Source: Chloromonas sp. AAM2
Lineage: Eukaryota > Chlorophyta > Chlorophyceae > Chlamydomonadales > Chlamydomonadaceae
DNA length: 32,747 nucleotides
Direction of reading: 5' to 3'
NCBI GenBank assembly: GCA_004335635.1
Contig: QAXH01005296.1
Span: 1 to 32,747 of the forward strand
This document shows positions 1 to 11,770 of the stretch, one piece after another. How positions within the stretch are numbered: the first letter of the stretch is position 1; each line of letters opens with the position of its first letter. The notes below the pieces were generated by a model. It did not search any database. It had not been told where the DNA came from and saw only the letters and a program-made list of their open reading frames with translations. The position numbers and the translations under genes are program-made.

Positions 1-117
1 ACCGCGCGTGTTAGAGCGTCGACCTGAGGGCGAGGGCGAGCGGCGGCGCCTGCGCCGTGACTGTTTGTGCTGTGCTCTGCGTGCATCCATCAGCCCTGTG
101 CTGCAGGCACTGTTTTG
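1..117. other. 3' flank of minus paralog
   Basis: Downstream of the minus paralog's stop. No TGTAA-type poly(A) signal is visible before the window edge. Confidence 0.4.
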
Positions 118-1545
118 TCAAGCTATGAAACTTCGTGCGCGCAGGGCAGTCTTTTCCTGCACGTCTACAGCTGCAGTCTTGACGTTGCAAGCACGTTTCT
201 TATCCTCCGCTGCCTGCCAGCGGCGGTACGCCCTCAGCTGCCACGCACGGCACACTGTGGTGACTGCCATGCCGCACGTGTGCACAATCAGGGCGCGGCG
301 CAGCGGGTGTGGCACACCGGCTGTGCCATACGCAAGGCTGTGGCAGTACGCTTCAAACGTAGACGCGATCATCAGCTGGGGCAAGGGGGTCTGCACAGAA
401 GCAAGCAGTCAAGCGGCACATGCGGTGCGTTGCTGCAACACCTGAGAACCAGCAGTCAATCCATTATGTCTTGGCTTGAAGCATCCTTCTCACTGCGCTG
501 CACAGCCATCAGATGCTTTCCACGCTTCTAACCTTGGTGCCTGAATGCCTGGCTACATCGCTATTCTGGTTGCTGTGATGCTTGTGACCACTGGGCAAGC
601 TCGCATACTTGCCAGTCACTGGCCTGAGCGAGCCTCACATCAGAACGAATAACCGTGACAAGTGCTGTCGTGTGCTTGTTTGTCGTGACTGCGCACCTGA
701 TCCAGGATAGCGACCAGCACACACACGTAGATTGCATCTCCTCCGTTGTTTCCGGAAGTGACCCACGAGAAAGCCAGGTGGTTGGGAACATAGGTCTTTG
801 CTAGGTACGCCAAGCAGTGGAAGAGATGCACAGGAAGCATCCATGCCTGCATCAGCAGATACAAACACACACGTATGGTCGGTGTGACGAAGCGGCTACA
901 GGATTGACACAGTGTGCGAGGCGAAGTGATGAAAACACGTGTCCAAGTCTCTGATGCAAAAATACTCCGGATGCAAGCCGGAAAAAAAGGTGTTCGCCAG
1001 TTCTGGGACAATTCTGGCGTGTGATACTGAGGTGGTGTATGGTCGCCTTTCCAGTGCAATCATGGCCGTCGCATCCCACTTCCTTGTGACTCAGCGATGA
1101 GGTGCTTAATGTGGAGAGTTACAGGACTGTCCATTTATTGGTGGTGTATGTGTGCAAATGTGCGGCGTTAAATGCCACGAGATGTGTTGCTAGTGTTGGT
1201 GTTGGTAGGCGGTGTTGACTGCCACAGTTTGCAACTACAACGCCCATCACCAACACTGGTTCCTGGCGACATTCCCAGGAACTGTCCCAGAACTGGCAAA
1301 CTTATTTTTTGTGCATCAGCACATGACCACAGCAGTAGGCGGTGCCAGGTTAAACAGCCAGCCACCTGCCAGTCACCCATCCATGTGATGCCACTGATTG
1401 TCGCTGTCATGAACACGTAGCCGATGGCGTGCAGGGACAAGTGGATGAACTCGTTCATGTAGCATCCTGCCATGACCGAACGGTACATAGCAATTGTTGA
1501 TACGAAAACCATAGTAGACGACCATGAAGCAATGAGTCCGGACAT
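118..1545 (-). other. C-terminal membrane module of minus paralog
   Basis: Exons 1545-1366, 846-697 and 390-118. Conserved landmarks with the plus copy are GITWMGDWQ at the first exon end, a DQ ending the second exon, and the final WQLRAYRRWQ basic turn after the last hydrophobic stretch. The intron between 1366 and 846 carries a complete short inverted-repeat element (992-1301). Confidence 0.6.
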
Positions 1546-4500
1546 CTGCAGGCAAACAGGCACAAACACCACCATGTTTCACCCTAAAACGGTTGATCAT
1601 TTTTTGCTACTCCAGTCCCTTTCCTCATCTGTGCCCTGTTCAACCAAACTTTGCTTTCTTCAGCAGCAGAGTGGCTTCTCGATGCCAAGGTATGGGAGCA
1701 GGGTGTAGAAGTACAGTGCCTAAGGATGGCTTTGCTGCGTGCAGAGTAGATTACCATGGCAAGGCTTTGCGGCAGGCAGGCAGGTCCTGCTGCACCCCGG
1801 ATTGTGAGTGGAAAGGTTTGTTTGCGTCTGCCACAAATGTTGCAGACGTTCCCAGTGCCAAGCTGCAGTGCTGGGCCTGTGAGCACCTGGATTTCTCTCA
1901 CGTCACAAGTGTCACATCATGTGGCAGGTTGCGTGGGGATGCACTGGCCAGCAAGGGTATGAGAGCAGGATGTGACACTACGTGGTGCATTGCATGGACA
2001 TACACTGCATGCTAGCAAGCCTGTGTCCACCAGTCCATGACGCCTGCACATATCCACACACACACCTGCTGCTTAATCCATGCACAGTACTCGTCCGTCT
2101 CTCGCAAAGTCCAGACTTCAACCATGGTGCCCAGCCAGGTTGGTATCGTCAGGCTGGTGGAAAGGTCGGTCTGCGGTGTTTCGTACGCTTCAGCGATAGC
2201 GGGCAGGGTCGCCTTGCTAGTGCAGACCTTGCCTGTAATTTCAGGGCTTCTGCTGGCCATGTAACTCGCCCACGTTTCCACCTTGGTCAATCCGTCTGAA
2301 GCCAATGCTGACAACTCGGCTGGCGTTATGCCCACACTGCCTTTGCAGCTTAGCCATGTGTTGTGAGCAGCCTCCACCTGTGCTGATGACAGTGCGACAG
2401 TGATGGTTTCCAGCAGTGCAGTGCATGTGTCTGCAGGCTGTGCAGCGGCCAGGTGCAGTGCGGTGCAGCCCTCCTCATCCTCCAGCTCCCACGGCCAGGA
2501 CCAGTCAGGCCCGCCATACAGTGTGCGCCACCTGCACACCAACACGCAAACCGACCGAACATGACGAAGCAAGGCATGCAGCGTTCAGTCAAGTGGCCTT
2601 TCTCCAACTGGCTGTGACATGTGAGCACTAGACGGCAATTGGCCAGCCTGTTGTGAGGGGCTCGTGCTGATCAGACATGCACATCGGTGGTTGTTGCCAG
2701 CGTAACCGCCTGCCATTCTCAAGCTGCTACACGCCGTTGGCACCACATGTCCATGCACAGTTCAGACTTGCGGACAGATTCGCACCTGTCCTGGGCTGAG
2801 CGACTAATTGCGCTCTCGGTGGCCAACGGTGCGGCTCTTGTAGCAAGTAAAGCACACATGGTCGTCTGTCAGGCTTGTCAGTAAAGCCACGGTCTTGCGA
2901 GTGGCATCCCTCATAATAACACCTCAACACCCTTCCCATGTGCTCACCTGAGAACCTGTGCTAGGACGACAGGCTGGCCTGACGCGATGGCTGCATGCAG
3001 CAGTCTTCTGCCATCCGCACCAGCCATTGTGTCAGAGCAAACCGCCCGCAGAAGCCAGCTGCTCGTGGCTGTACCGGCTCTTATGGGGGACGAGCCATCA
3101 GCCATCTCATTTGCACGTTGTTGCTCCGCCCACTGCAGCGTGGTTACCATCAAGCCTGCCAGGGCACGCAATCCATGCTGCACTGCATACATGAGCAGGT
3201 CGTCACCCAGCTGTGACACCACACTGTCAGGCAGTGTGGCTGTCTGACCGGACTGGGTGCCAGTTGAGCGGTGGTGGTGGGTCAGCCACATGCCCAGGTC
3301 CTCCAACAGGCAGTGTACACCATCGTGGTCTGGGTTGTTAGTAACGACAGCAGCGTCTGCTGCAGCTGTGTAAGCACGGCGTGGTTTGACACCTCCCATG
3401 TGCTCAATGTGCTGTACCAGCTCAGCCACAGCTTCCTTGCAGCTGCCTGGCAGCACCAGCAGCGGCATGTGGGACAGCAGCAGCTCAAAGCCTGGCTGTG
3501 TGCTTGACAAGTCCAGCGCTGCAGGTGTGGTGTGTGCTGGTGTCCGCTGTGTGGGTGCACTCCTCTTGCACCACAGCTCCAGGCACAGGGAAGCAGGGGC
3601 ACAATCATCCAATGTCACAACCACCTGCATGTAATCGTGCATAACATAACGGAGTGCAGTCTGTATACCTGAAGGAATGCCATGGAAGGACTGAGTGATT
3701 GATGCTTTGAATGGAATTGCTTGGCACCCTTGCCACACGCTGAATGCTCTGCTTATCATGGCCTGGCTGCTGTTCTGTTTCCTCAAGGAGGCTCACCTCT
3801 GATGACTTCCTATCTGGTAGTGTCTCGCTGCCTATGCCCGCTTGAGATGTTTGCTGGACAAAAACAGGCAGGTAACCGCCTCCCAAGCGCCGTGCCAGCA
3901 GCATCGCAACCACCCCAGGGCTGTCATCCTTTGACGAGCTGCCCTCTGAGTCAGCAGGTGAAGCAAGACCGGGTGGCTGCCAGCCACGCAGGCGACAGTT
4001 GCTGGGCAGATGCAGGTCCACATTGAGAGTCAGCTGGTGGCTGGTGCTGGTGGGCACAGGGCTGCGAGGCGAGGTTGTACCAACTGGCAAGCAATGCACT
4101 GCTGGCGAAGCGCTCAACATGTCACAGGCTGCAAGAGTCGCTTGCGAGTCCAAGGTTTGTCCAGTCACGTCCGATCTGCAGTACTTGCTGTTGGTGCTGT
4201 CCCACTGACACATCACAGACTCATCTGGGGTCTGTAAACAGAGGACAGTAAGCAGTGGACAGTAAGACATGGTACAACAGAACAGCATGCAAGCAACTCA
4301 ACGTAAATTGCCCACATGTATAGCCTAAACAAAGCACTTCTGAACCAGGAAATTCATAAAGCAGTGAACGGGCAGGAGACCCAAGCGTTGGAGCCCAATC
4401 CTGTCTCCTCTATAGCTGAAAGACGCATGGCCATGCCTATGGCTACGCACCTGGATGCACATAGTCGACGCATTGTTAATCTGCTTTCCCAACGAGCCGC

Positions 4501-7500
4501 CGCTCACGAGGCGAGCGATCAAGTCCATCATGCCGTCAGACAGCATGGCGTCTGCCACTTTGCCTTCACCTTCCCCGTCCTTCCATGTGCATTGAAGCAG
4601 GTCTAGGGTCAGCAAGACACAGCCGCTGCGGATGGCCAAGCCCGTCATCAAGACACTCGGCATGCTGCAAGCACAGGACACAGCATCTTCAGGCAATCAC
4701 CCCCTCGCATGCATGCAACTGGCTAGCAGTAACCACCAAGTTCTTGGCATGTGTGTTTGACTGTGCCTAGCAGTAACCACCCACTCCAGCAGCCACATGA
4801 CCTTATGCTTGAGTCCTTACTTTCCTGCATTGCTACAATGCACTCATGAATTTGTTTCACGGTTTTGAACCCCTCATGGTTGAGCCTGGACTGTTCTGAT
4901 AACGATAATCAACATATATGTACATATATATATATATACACACATATGATCATGTGCAAGGTTGCACGTGTACCATGGCAGGTCCTTGGGGATGATGATA
5001 AGTTGATGCTGATGCTTACCAGTGGCTCAGCTGCTCCTGTATGACTCTGGGTAGGTCTTGCGGCAGATCTTCTACCTCGGAATCCTGCATCTTAACATGT
5101 ACCTGCACGGCGTGCAAAGGACGACAGCGGGATGAGCGTCCTTGCATTTGTTTGTTGCGGTGCTTGACAGCTGCACAGAAGCTTCAGACAACAACCAAAC
5201 ATGTACAGCAGACTACACATCACTCACAGCAATGGGTGCATGCCTCCTCTTGCGTGTGTAGGGCAGCGCACGCTGCTGCTCAACGAAACGCAGAAGCTGA
5301 GCTGCTGAGTGATCACCGCGGAGCTTGGGCTGCACAGGGCGAGTAGGGTAGCTCCTTGATCTCTCAGCCTCTTCCTGCGTGTTGCCTTGCAGCGGGCCAA
5401 GATGAGGAGACGAGGGCTGGACACCTGCGGCTGTGCAGGACAAGCGAAAAGAACTGTGATTAGTTATGATAGCCACGTGATCCTGGGCCAGTGTGGTAGG
5501 TCTGCCCTTGAGATTACAAGTTGGTTTACATGGAGCTTGCAGCAGCTATGAAGGCACTCAGAGGACAGGCTAAAGTTGCAGCAGCACAAGGATATCAGCA
5601 ACTACCAATAGGGATTTCTGCAGCTCAGGAACGCAGGACAGTAGTCTGTCCAGGCTGTGACAACAAGCAGTGAAGACAGTGGTGCAAACATGCAGTGCAT
5701 TTAAGACAGTTGCTAAAGATGGGAGACCCAAATCGGCTCCGCTGGCTGTGTAAAAATCTGAGTCCCAATTTGTGCTCTCACACTTGACAAGAAAGACAAG
5801 TGGAAGGCAAAGAAAAACAGCTTGGAGCTGTGCTTGCTTGTAATGGCGTCACCAATGATGCTGTGTCAAGTTCTAGAGGGCATGTACACGTTGCGTGGCC
5901 TGCAACCACTGCCGAGCTAGATGCCATACCTAGATGCAAAACTGCCAAATGCTCCGAGCATTCAAGACACGTTGTGTGGTAAACCAGCCCTCACCCTCTT
6001 GGCTGTGCATCAGATGCCGGGAAACTGGTGCTACTAGGTTCACGCCAGAGCTGCTGCTATCCTTGGTTGGCTTGACAGGACTGGGCAGATCGCTAACGAA
6101 CTCAGCGGCTTCATCTTCCAGGGGCAGGAGTGGCGCTGGTCTCGGCAGTCCAGGCGGCTGCTGCTGTCGTTGCTGCTGCTGCTCCTTTGGTTGCTGCTGC
6201 TGCTGCTGCTGCTGCAGATTACGACAGTGTTTCTGGTACAACGCCCGTGTGCGAACCTCAAACATGCAGGATAGCAGCATCATGCAGACCCAGTTGAACA
6301 CGCCACGAAGCAAGGTCTGAAAGGGGTCGCCACCCATGCGCCCAATGACCATGGACATCCATCCAACTTGGCGCAGAACATGCAGCACAGCCATGATTGG
6401 CACGCTCATCTGCATGCGAAGAATAACAGCACATAAGCTGATCGACACTGCAGTGCTTACAGCACGCCCGCACTGTCATGCTCATCTAAGGCTCGTGCAC
6501 AGCAGCAGCATGGGATCACAACACACTTTCTGCATGTCGTAGTCCCATTTGAATTTGGCATCAATCGTCAAAAAATGCATTGACAGTTGAGTTTTTGACA
6601 GTAACAAACTTGATGTCAAATGCACATGCTTGTGGAACAACCTCGGTTGAGCTTTGAGTTTACAAGACCAGTAGTCCTTCTCCAACGATGACAAAGCACC
6701 TTGAGAGCAAGCTCACCAGGCTTACCAAGCCTGCAAGCTTACCACGCTTCAAATTGGCTTGAATTCATCTCAAAGAGTTCCAAAAATTTTCAGACTGATG
6801 TCTTTTTGCTTGATCGGCCTCGTGGCATCAACGAAATCGATGCCAAACTGTTAGTTTGAGAGGCCAGAAATCATGCAGTGTGTCGGTCCGGGCCGGAGGT
6901 GATGCGCACAGCATGCACGGCAGCACCTCCGGCGCCTCCGCACGTCCGCAGCACGTCACCATGGGGCAGCAAAATGCACTGGTCCAAGTAGCGTTCACAG
7001 GACTTGTCCCAGAACTGGCAAACTTAAACTTTTCAAGTGTGTGATGTATCAAGGTTGTGTCCTTTGATAATTATCTTGGTTCAGTAAACAAAGTGATGGG
7101 CCTGCTGTCGCTAATGCTGCTTGCTATCGCAGTTGCAATGATATCATGAGCTGTGTTGACATGGGCAGCAGAACACAACAACAATCACTGGAACAGTTAC
7201 AGTCAGTGACACTGACCGCCACAGTGCATCCGCTGACATACGCATTTTGTGGACCAGTGCAGCAACAGTAACAGCCAGTGACGTCTGTAGCGCCTGTGAC
7301 ACCTGCCAACGATGAACCCGACGGACAAGAGTAACCTCTCGGGCCTGGACCCGTGGTGGTTCCTGGGTCTACGCACACGAGAAGCTTCTACCAACAACAT
7401 GAACTGCATGGGACGTAAGTGTCAGTGGTCTAACGCTCCTGGCATGTAACAGTCAGTCCGTCCCGCACCTGGTCCTGAAAGGCGAGGCTAACTTCCATTA

Positions 7501-8758
7501 TCAGCTCGACCCGCAGCCTCAGCAGTGTTCGCAGTGCTTCGGCCAGAGGTACCAGTCCTAGTCCAGCGCACAGCAGGTCCCCTGACCGAAGCAAGTGGCT
7601 GACAATGCAAACAGGCTGAAGGAGCTTCAGATGGCCAAGTTGCACTGCACCAACAGTTGACAAGGTTGCGTGCGCAATGTAAACGCAGACCTAGTGACCT
7701 GGGACACATATATACTGTTGTGAATACGTATACACTGGTGCGAATACATATATACTGGTGTAAATACATACATATATATATACCTGATACACACAACCAG
7801 CAACGCAACAAGGACACTGAAATCCATGCCGCTCACTTATGACGTGTCAGTGCGCAGCCTTGCCCATCCATTGCCACGATATACACAGTTTGTCTGATCG
7901 CTGTGGCCAGTCGTATTTGTCATTCAAAGACTGGGAAAGCAGGAGGAAAGCAGGAGAACTCGCTTTCTTACCAAGTCACAGAGCATTTGGTGACTTTCAC
8001 AACAGGCTCAGGTCGCAAGTGAGTTTAGAACTGATTCCAAGAAGCGCACAATGTGGGCCTGCACACCGTACCTGCGGCAGCTGGAAGATACAGGAGCACT
8101 GGGTAGACGGCCACGCTCGCAACCTCCATGACTGTCTCGAGCAATCCTTTGCTGCTGCTCAGCCCATGCAGTGCTGACCGAAGCACGGCCACACTGCAGC
8201 GGGGTGTGCAATGGCAAATCAGTGCAGGGATTGGGCAATGCTGGTCCTTGGATTGTGATTGCATCGTACCATGAAGTAAGGAGGCCCATGAGCATGATAG
8301 AGGTATGCTATGGTAGATAGGCTCGGGCTAGGTGGAACGGCAATGGCCAAATGGCACAAGAGTGCAGAACTTGACATGGCCATTGCGTGATTCACTGGTC
8401 AGTTCACCACATTCTCAATCTTTAACGGGTTCATAACAGTGTCCTGCGCCGCACAGTGCTGTTATGACAAAACCGGGAGTATCCCAGAGATTGTGCCAGA
8501 ACTGGCAAACATGTTGGCAGTGCTGGGCGCCAAACTTGCAAAAGCCACAGACAGGGTTGTGAGCTGCTATCTTCCTTTAGCTGCCACTGATTCTGTTTCA
8601 TGGTACCGAGCGTGGCACACATGGTATCGGCCCCGGCAGAACGCAAGGTCCTGGGCTCACCTGCCAACGACCAGGCCCAGGAGCCCCACAGGCTTTGAGA
8701 CCGCTGTCAGCTGCAACATGCGGCACTGAGCGAGTGACAGGCTGTGTGGCTTCTCCAT
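118..8758 (-). CDS. SPL/CRR1-core membrane protein, minus-strand paralog (13 exons)
   Basis: Exons 5' to 3' on the minus strand: 8758-8661, 8193-8072, 7644-7469, 6409-5995, 5430-5228, 5102-5020, 4664-4451, 4231-3797, 3624-2948, 2531-2066, 1545-1366, 846-697, 390-118 (TGA stop). All phases agree and no stop interrupts the model, giving about 1163 aa. Order: hydrophobic N-terminal block (to about residue 190), Q-rich linker, a core resembling the post-SBP part of large SPL proteins (motifs AIRSGCVLLTLDLL and EGCTALHLAA), then a hydrophobic C-terminal block. No SBP zinc finger is seen. The start ATG is chosen because the plus paralog also begins M-E about 20 residues before a shared SKPV. The 5995/5430 junction and the first exon are least certain. 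Function unknown; by family resemblance a membrane-held regulator is possible. Confidence 0.7.
992..1301. mobile_element. MITE-like element with inverted ends, full-length copy
   Basis: Left end GTTCGCCAGTTCTGGGACAA and right end (inverted) GTTTGCCAGTTCTGGGACAG bound 310 bp with no ORF of interest. It lies in the intron 847-1365 of the minus paralog. The left ~110 bp matches 10157-10269 in reverse, and the right end matches 25423 onward. A target-site duplication is not obvious. Confidence 0.65.
2066..5102 (-). other. SPL-like core with ankyrin-type segment (minus paralog)
   Basis: Same order as in the plus copy: VHVKMQDSEVEDLPQDLPR (5102-5020), LAIRSGCVLLTLDLL (4664-4451), QLTLNVDLHLPSNCRLRGW (4231-3797), MPLLVLPGSCKEAVAELVQH and LLHAAIASGQPVVLAQVLR (3624-2948), then EGCTALHLAAAQPADTC (2531-2066). 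Exon borders and phases are the same as in the plus copy throughout this core. It is shorter than the plus copy (about 9 residues in exon 7, about 65 in exon 8, about 72 in exon 9), all in low-complexity loops. Confidence 0.62.
4912..4948 (+). repeat. (AT)n microsatellite in intron
   Basis: Alternating AT/ACAT run in intron 4665-5019 of the minus paralog. Confidence 0.9.
6157..6215 (-). repeat. CAG-rich polyglutamine tract, minus paralog
   Basis: The same coding CAG tract in the minus copy (CTG on the plus strand), with a different pattern of Q, K, E and R interruptions, as expected of a fast-changing microsatellite in a linker. Confidence 0.8.
7003..7023 (-). repeat. MITE end fragment in minus-paralog intron
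   Basis: TTGTCCCAGAACTGGCAAAC in intron 6410-7468. The flanks do not extend the match. Confidence 0.5.
7706..7785 (+). repeat. 20-bp AT-rich minisatellite
   Basis: About 3.9 units of a 20-bp repeat, ACATATATACTGGTGTAAAT and variants. It lies in intron 7645-8071 of the minus paralog, an intron the plus paralog lacks. Confidence 0.85.
8473..8510 (-). repeat. MITE end fragment in minus-paralog intron
   Basis: Reverse strand reads GTTTGCCAGTTCTGGCACAA then CTGGGATACTCC, similar to the right end. It lies in intron 8194-8660, which the plus paralog lacks. Confidence 0.5.
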
Positions 8759-9009
8759 CTGGTCGCTGCACCACCTGTCTTTGCTTTCAGTGCTGACGTG
8801 GCAGTTCAAGAGTTGGGCTGCAGCAGCGGTGCAGTAGTTATGAGGTGCATGGCATGGTTGCTCCATCAGTCAACAGCACAAGCGGCCGATTAAGCACGAC
8901 TCACATGTCGCGCTGGCATGATGTCAGGATGCTGGCATGCCATTGGGCACTGAAATAGCTGTGCTATTGAAAACAGAACTTGGTGCTTAAAGATGGCCCC
9001 TGTGTGTGC

Positions 9010-9049
9010 GTGAGAGAGAGAGAGAGAGAGTGTGTGTGTGTGTGTGTGG
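9010..9049 (+). repeat. (GA)n(GT)n compound microsatellite
   Basis: About ten GA units followed by about ten GT units, upstream of the minus paralog. Confidence 0.95.
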
Positions 9050-9960
9050 TCGCAAGGGGATGCATGGGGTGGAGATCTCGAGTTGCTTGCTTTGATATGG
9101 CTACAAATTGGATTTCATCACGGTGTGAGTGGTGCATGCAGCACAACTGGAGGGCGCAGGAGACTGTGATTTGGATGTGCAACATCAGTGTACGGATGAG
9201 TTCAACAAGGCCACAGGCTTACTTCCGGGCAGCAACATGGACTTCCGATGGGCCTGCCTGTGAGCCGCTCAATAGCTGGTTGGTTGTTGGCGAGTGATAC
9301 CTTGCTGGACTTGGCAGGGTGAGGCAGACTGGGCAGGTGCTCGCTTGGCCAGCTGGGAGGCGCCAACCACCTTCTAATAAACGGGCTTTATTGTCCGGGC
9401 AGCTCTGGCTGCCAACAATGTAACCGACGTCAGGAGAGCACTGACGGAGGTAACGGATCACCGTAGGCAATGGATCGGCAGATTGATATGGAGCTATTCT
9501 TCTGCATAGGAATGCAGGCTAGGATGCGGTCAAAAATCGGCCCAGCTGACCGTCAATCCCACTCTGTTACACCTTAGCGGCCTGTTGCGCGACATTCAAT
9601 TGCCAGACCTTCTGTTGGGGCAGAGCAAGGGCATCAACTTGTTCGTGATCAAATGTCTGGATGTGTGTGTGCCTGGCTGGGCTTGAAGTCGAGCCGAAAA
9701 TACTGTACAAACCCTGTGGCACATATGTAAGACAATGACAACGCAAATGAGCATGCAAGTGTTTCTGGGCTTTATGTCGCTGTGCCATGTATGCTGCGTC
9801 CATGCCCAGACAGACATATAAGGCGATGGCACTGCAGAAGAGCGTGTGGGTGCGCTTTGGTGGTGCATCATGTCTTGAAGACGTGGACATATAGTGCGGG
9901 GTCATCTGCCAGTTGTCAACGCAGCACATGGCACCAGCCACATCATCTGGAGCACCTAGA

Positions 9961-9998
9961 CTGCAAGCAGCTGGCGGACTTGCAAGCAGCTGGCGGTA
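9961..9998 (+). repeat. 19-bp tandem duplication
   Basis: TGCAAGCAGCTGGCGG occurs twice with a 19-base period. Confidence 0.8.
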
Positions 9999-10054
9999 CT
10001 CACATTGAGGTCTAGAACAGCTGCTAGCAAGCAACACATCATGTCTATACCCAG

Positions 10055-10137
10055 AACTGGTGGTGACTGCTGACCTACCGGTGGTGACTGCTGACCTACT
10101 GGTGATGAAATACTGCTGCTGACCTACTGGTGGTAAA
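10055..10137 (+). repeat. ~21-bp minisatellite
   Basis: Three to four units of CTGGTGGTGACTGCTGACCTA, the third enlarged by a few bases. Confidence 0.85.
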
Positions 10138-10156
10138 CTCTCTCCACAACATTATA

Positions 10157-10269
10157 CACCTCATTACTGAGTCACAAGGAACTGACATGCGACGACCATG
10201 ATTGCACTGGAAAGGCGAACATACACCGTCTCAGTATCAAATACCAAAATTGTCCCAGAACTGGCAAAC
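10157..10269 (-). mobile_element. MITE-like element, solo left end
   Basis: About 113 bp matching the reverse complement of 992-1105 at roughly 85% by eye, ending in GTCCCAGAACTGGCAAAC followed by a T-run. No opposite end is found upstream. Confidence 0.6.
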
Positions 10270-10370
10270 TTCTTTTTTACCATTCAGCAGGGCTGCCAGC
10301 TGACATCTTGTGACTCAACAACTAGGCAAATGACCAATCAAAAAAACACAATACTGTAACCCCTGCGCCA

Positions 10371-10648
10371 GTTTGCCAGTTCTGGGAAAATTTTGGCGTG
10401 TGATACTGATATGGTTCCAGTGACGTTTCTAACCAGTTTGGGGAAGGTCTGCGAAGGTTTACCCTTCTAGCCTTAACTAAACTAACAGGATCAGGGTCAG
10501 GGTCATGGCACCAAGCAGGAACGAGCCAGCTGGTCTGGCAGGTCGCCCAGCCATTGGTCATGTTGACGAACATAATTTTACATCAGGAAAGCCGTCACAG
10601 GTTGCCGTCCGGGAAGCGTTTCTAATAATTGTCCCAGAACTGGCAAAC
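10371..10648. mobile_element. MITE-like element, second paired copy
   Basis: Left end GTTTGCCAGTTCTGGGAAAA then TTTTGGCGTGTGATACTGA (as in the 992 copy); right end GTCCCAGAACTGGCAAAC at 10631-10648. Inside lies a separate repeat (10488-10601) that also occurs at 23808. This may be a nested or composite copy. Confidence 0.55.
10488..10601 (+). repeat. ~110-bp dispersed repeat, copy 1
   Basis: Begins with a GGGTCA run and contains GGCACCAAGCAGGAACGAGC and ACATCAGGAAAGCCGTCACA. It matches 23808-23911 except for an 11-base stretch absent there. A weaker match to the end part is at about 11070-11100. Confidence 0.75.
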
Positions 10649-11330
10649 TGGGCCGGAACACTACAATCTTCTGGCAAACATCAAGCCATGACAAAGATTT
10701 GTGAGAAACAGAGTCAATGAAGTCATGGCCAGACTGGGAACAGTTGGGAGACTTGACCAGTAGGACTTGACCAACCGAGCTGCTTGCGGCATCTTGCCTG
10801 CATGGTGAAGCGGACATGGCTTAAGAGGTTGGGAACCCTGCATGGCTATTCACGTTCAGTGAACACATCTGCTGGGTTCAGTTCATCGCCAGGTAAACTG
10901 ATGTACGTCGTCTCTTGATCACCCATCTGAACACCCATCTGCTTTTTGCAAGTATATGCATCTGCTTCTCTTAAAACAGTTGCCTCTACTCAGAGTTCGG
11001 GTTGTGGCACATCTCGGCCCATGTCTGGGTATCCCTGGCAGATTGAAACGTTTACACGATGAGAATATGTTTACATCAGGGAAGCTGTCTCAGGGCAAAA
11101 TGCACACGCCTGTCACTCCCTGTCTAGAAATATGATATCTTTGTCACTGAGGTACCTGAACAATTCATTTCAGAATTTCAGAGTGTATGTGACGTCAACT
11201 TCTATCAGCACAAGCGCAAAGTATTTTCAAGCTGTGATCTGACTGATACTTTGGCCACCCGCCGCCTTGGGGAGGCAGCCAAGCCCTCTACACCCCGACT
11301 GAGACCCGCATTGCAGAGCAAGCGAATTCT

Positions 11331-11388
11331 NNNNNNNNNNNNNNNNNNNNNNNNNNNNNNNNNNNNNNNNNNNNNNNNNNNNNNNNNN
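11331..11388. other. Assembly gap (58 N)
   Basis: Run of 58 undetermined bases. It cuts a minus-strand open frame (11608 to 11288), so any gene there is incomplete. Confidence 1.
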
Positions 11389-11608
11389 TCTCCGAGTTAA
11401 CTGCTAGCAGAACTTGTTGCCAGCAGGTTCGGACGATGCCCTCCGGCATGGTGTGGTGGTTGTACTGGCATGGCTCAGCCCAGCACGCGGGACACTTCCT
11501 GCAACGGCCAAGAATAGGGTCAACACTGTAGGAGAGAACAGCATGTACCGGCACGGTGGTCATACCTTCAACTTGCGAGCTGCTAGCGGCTACCCTCTTG
11601 CTTTGCAA
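11389..11608 (-). CDS. Possible exon with Cys-rich motif, cut by assembly gap
   Basis: Open minus frame running into the gap. It reads VDPILGRCRKCPACWAEPC then QYNHHTMPEGIVRTCWQQVL. The C-x2-C-x2-C...C..HH spacing could bind zinc, but I do not recognise the family. The start is unclear because several AG acceptors are possible. Confidence 0.35.
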
Positions 11609-11770
11609 GCAGTGATATGTGCAATCACCCAGGCAGATGCCATGTAGGATTAATCCTATCTGTAACTGATCCTAGATTGTGTAGATTGTTCAGAGAGTTC
11701 ATGCCTGCAAATGTTGATCGATAGGTCTTTGCCTGATCATTACCAGCAATTATGCAGACTGCGCGCTCAC

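Larger units (their letters stand above)
8759..11330. other. Intergenic region upstream of minus paralog
   Basis: About 2.6 kb between the minus paralog's start and the gap. It holds the (GA)(GT) microsatellite, two minisatellites and two MITE-like copies. A 156-codon minus frame (9567-10037) has no splice or family support. No gene is called and no promoter element is recognised. Confidence 0.5.

Noticed and set aside
9010..9049. CRISPR or other array
   Set aside because: Simple dinucleotide microsatellite; no spaced repeats of CRISPR type occur and the DNA is eukaryotic.
9567..10037. 156-codon minus-strand open frame
   Set aside because: Crosses a tandem duplication, has no recognisable domain and no clear splice borders.
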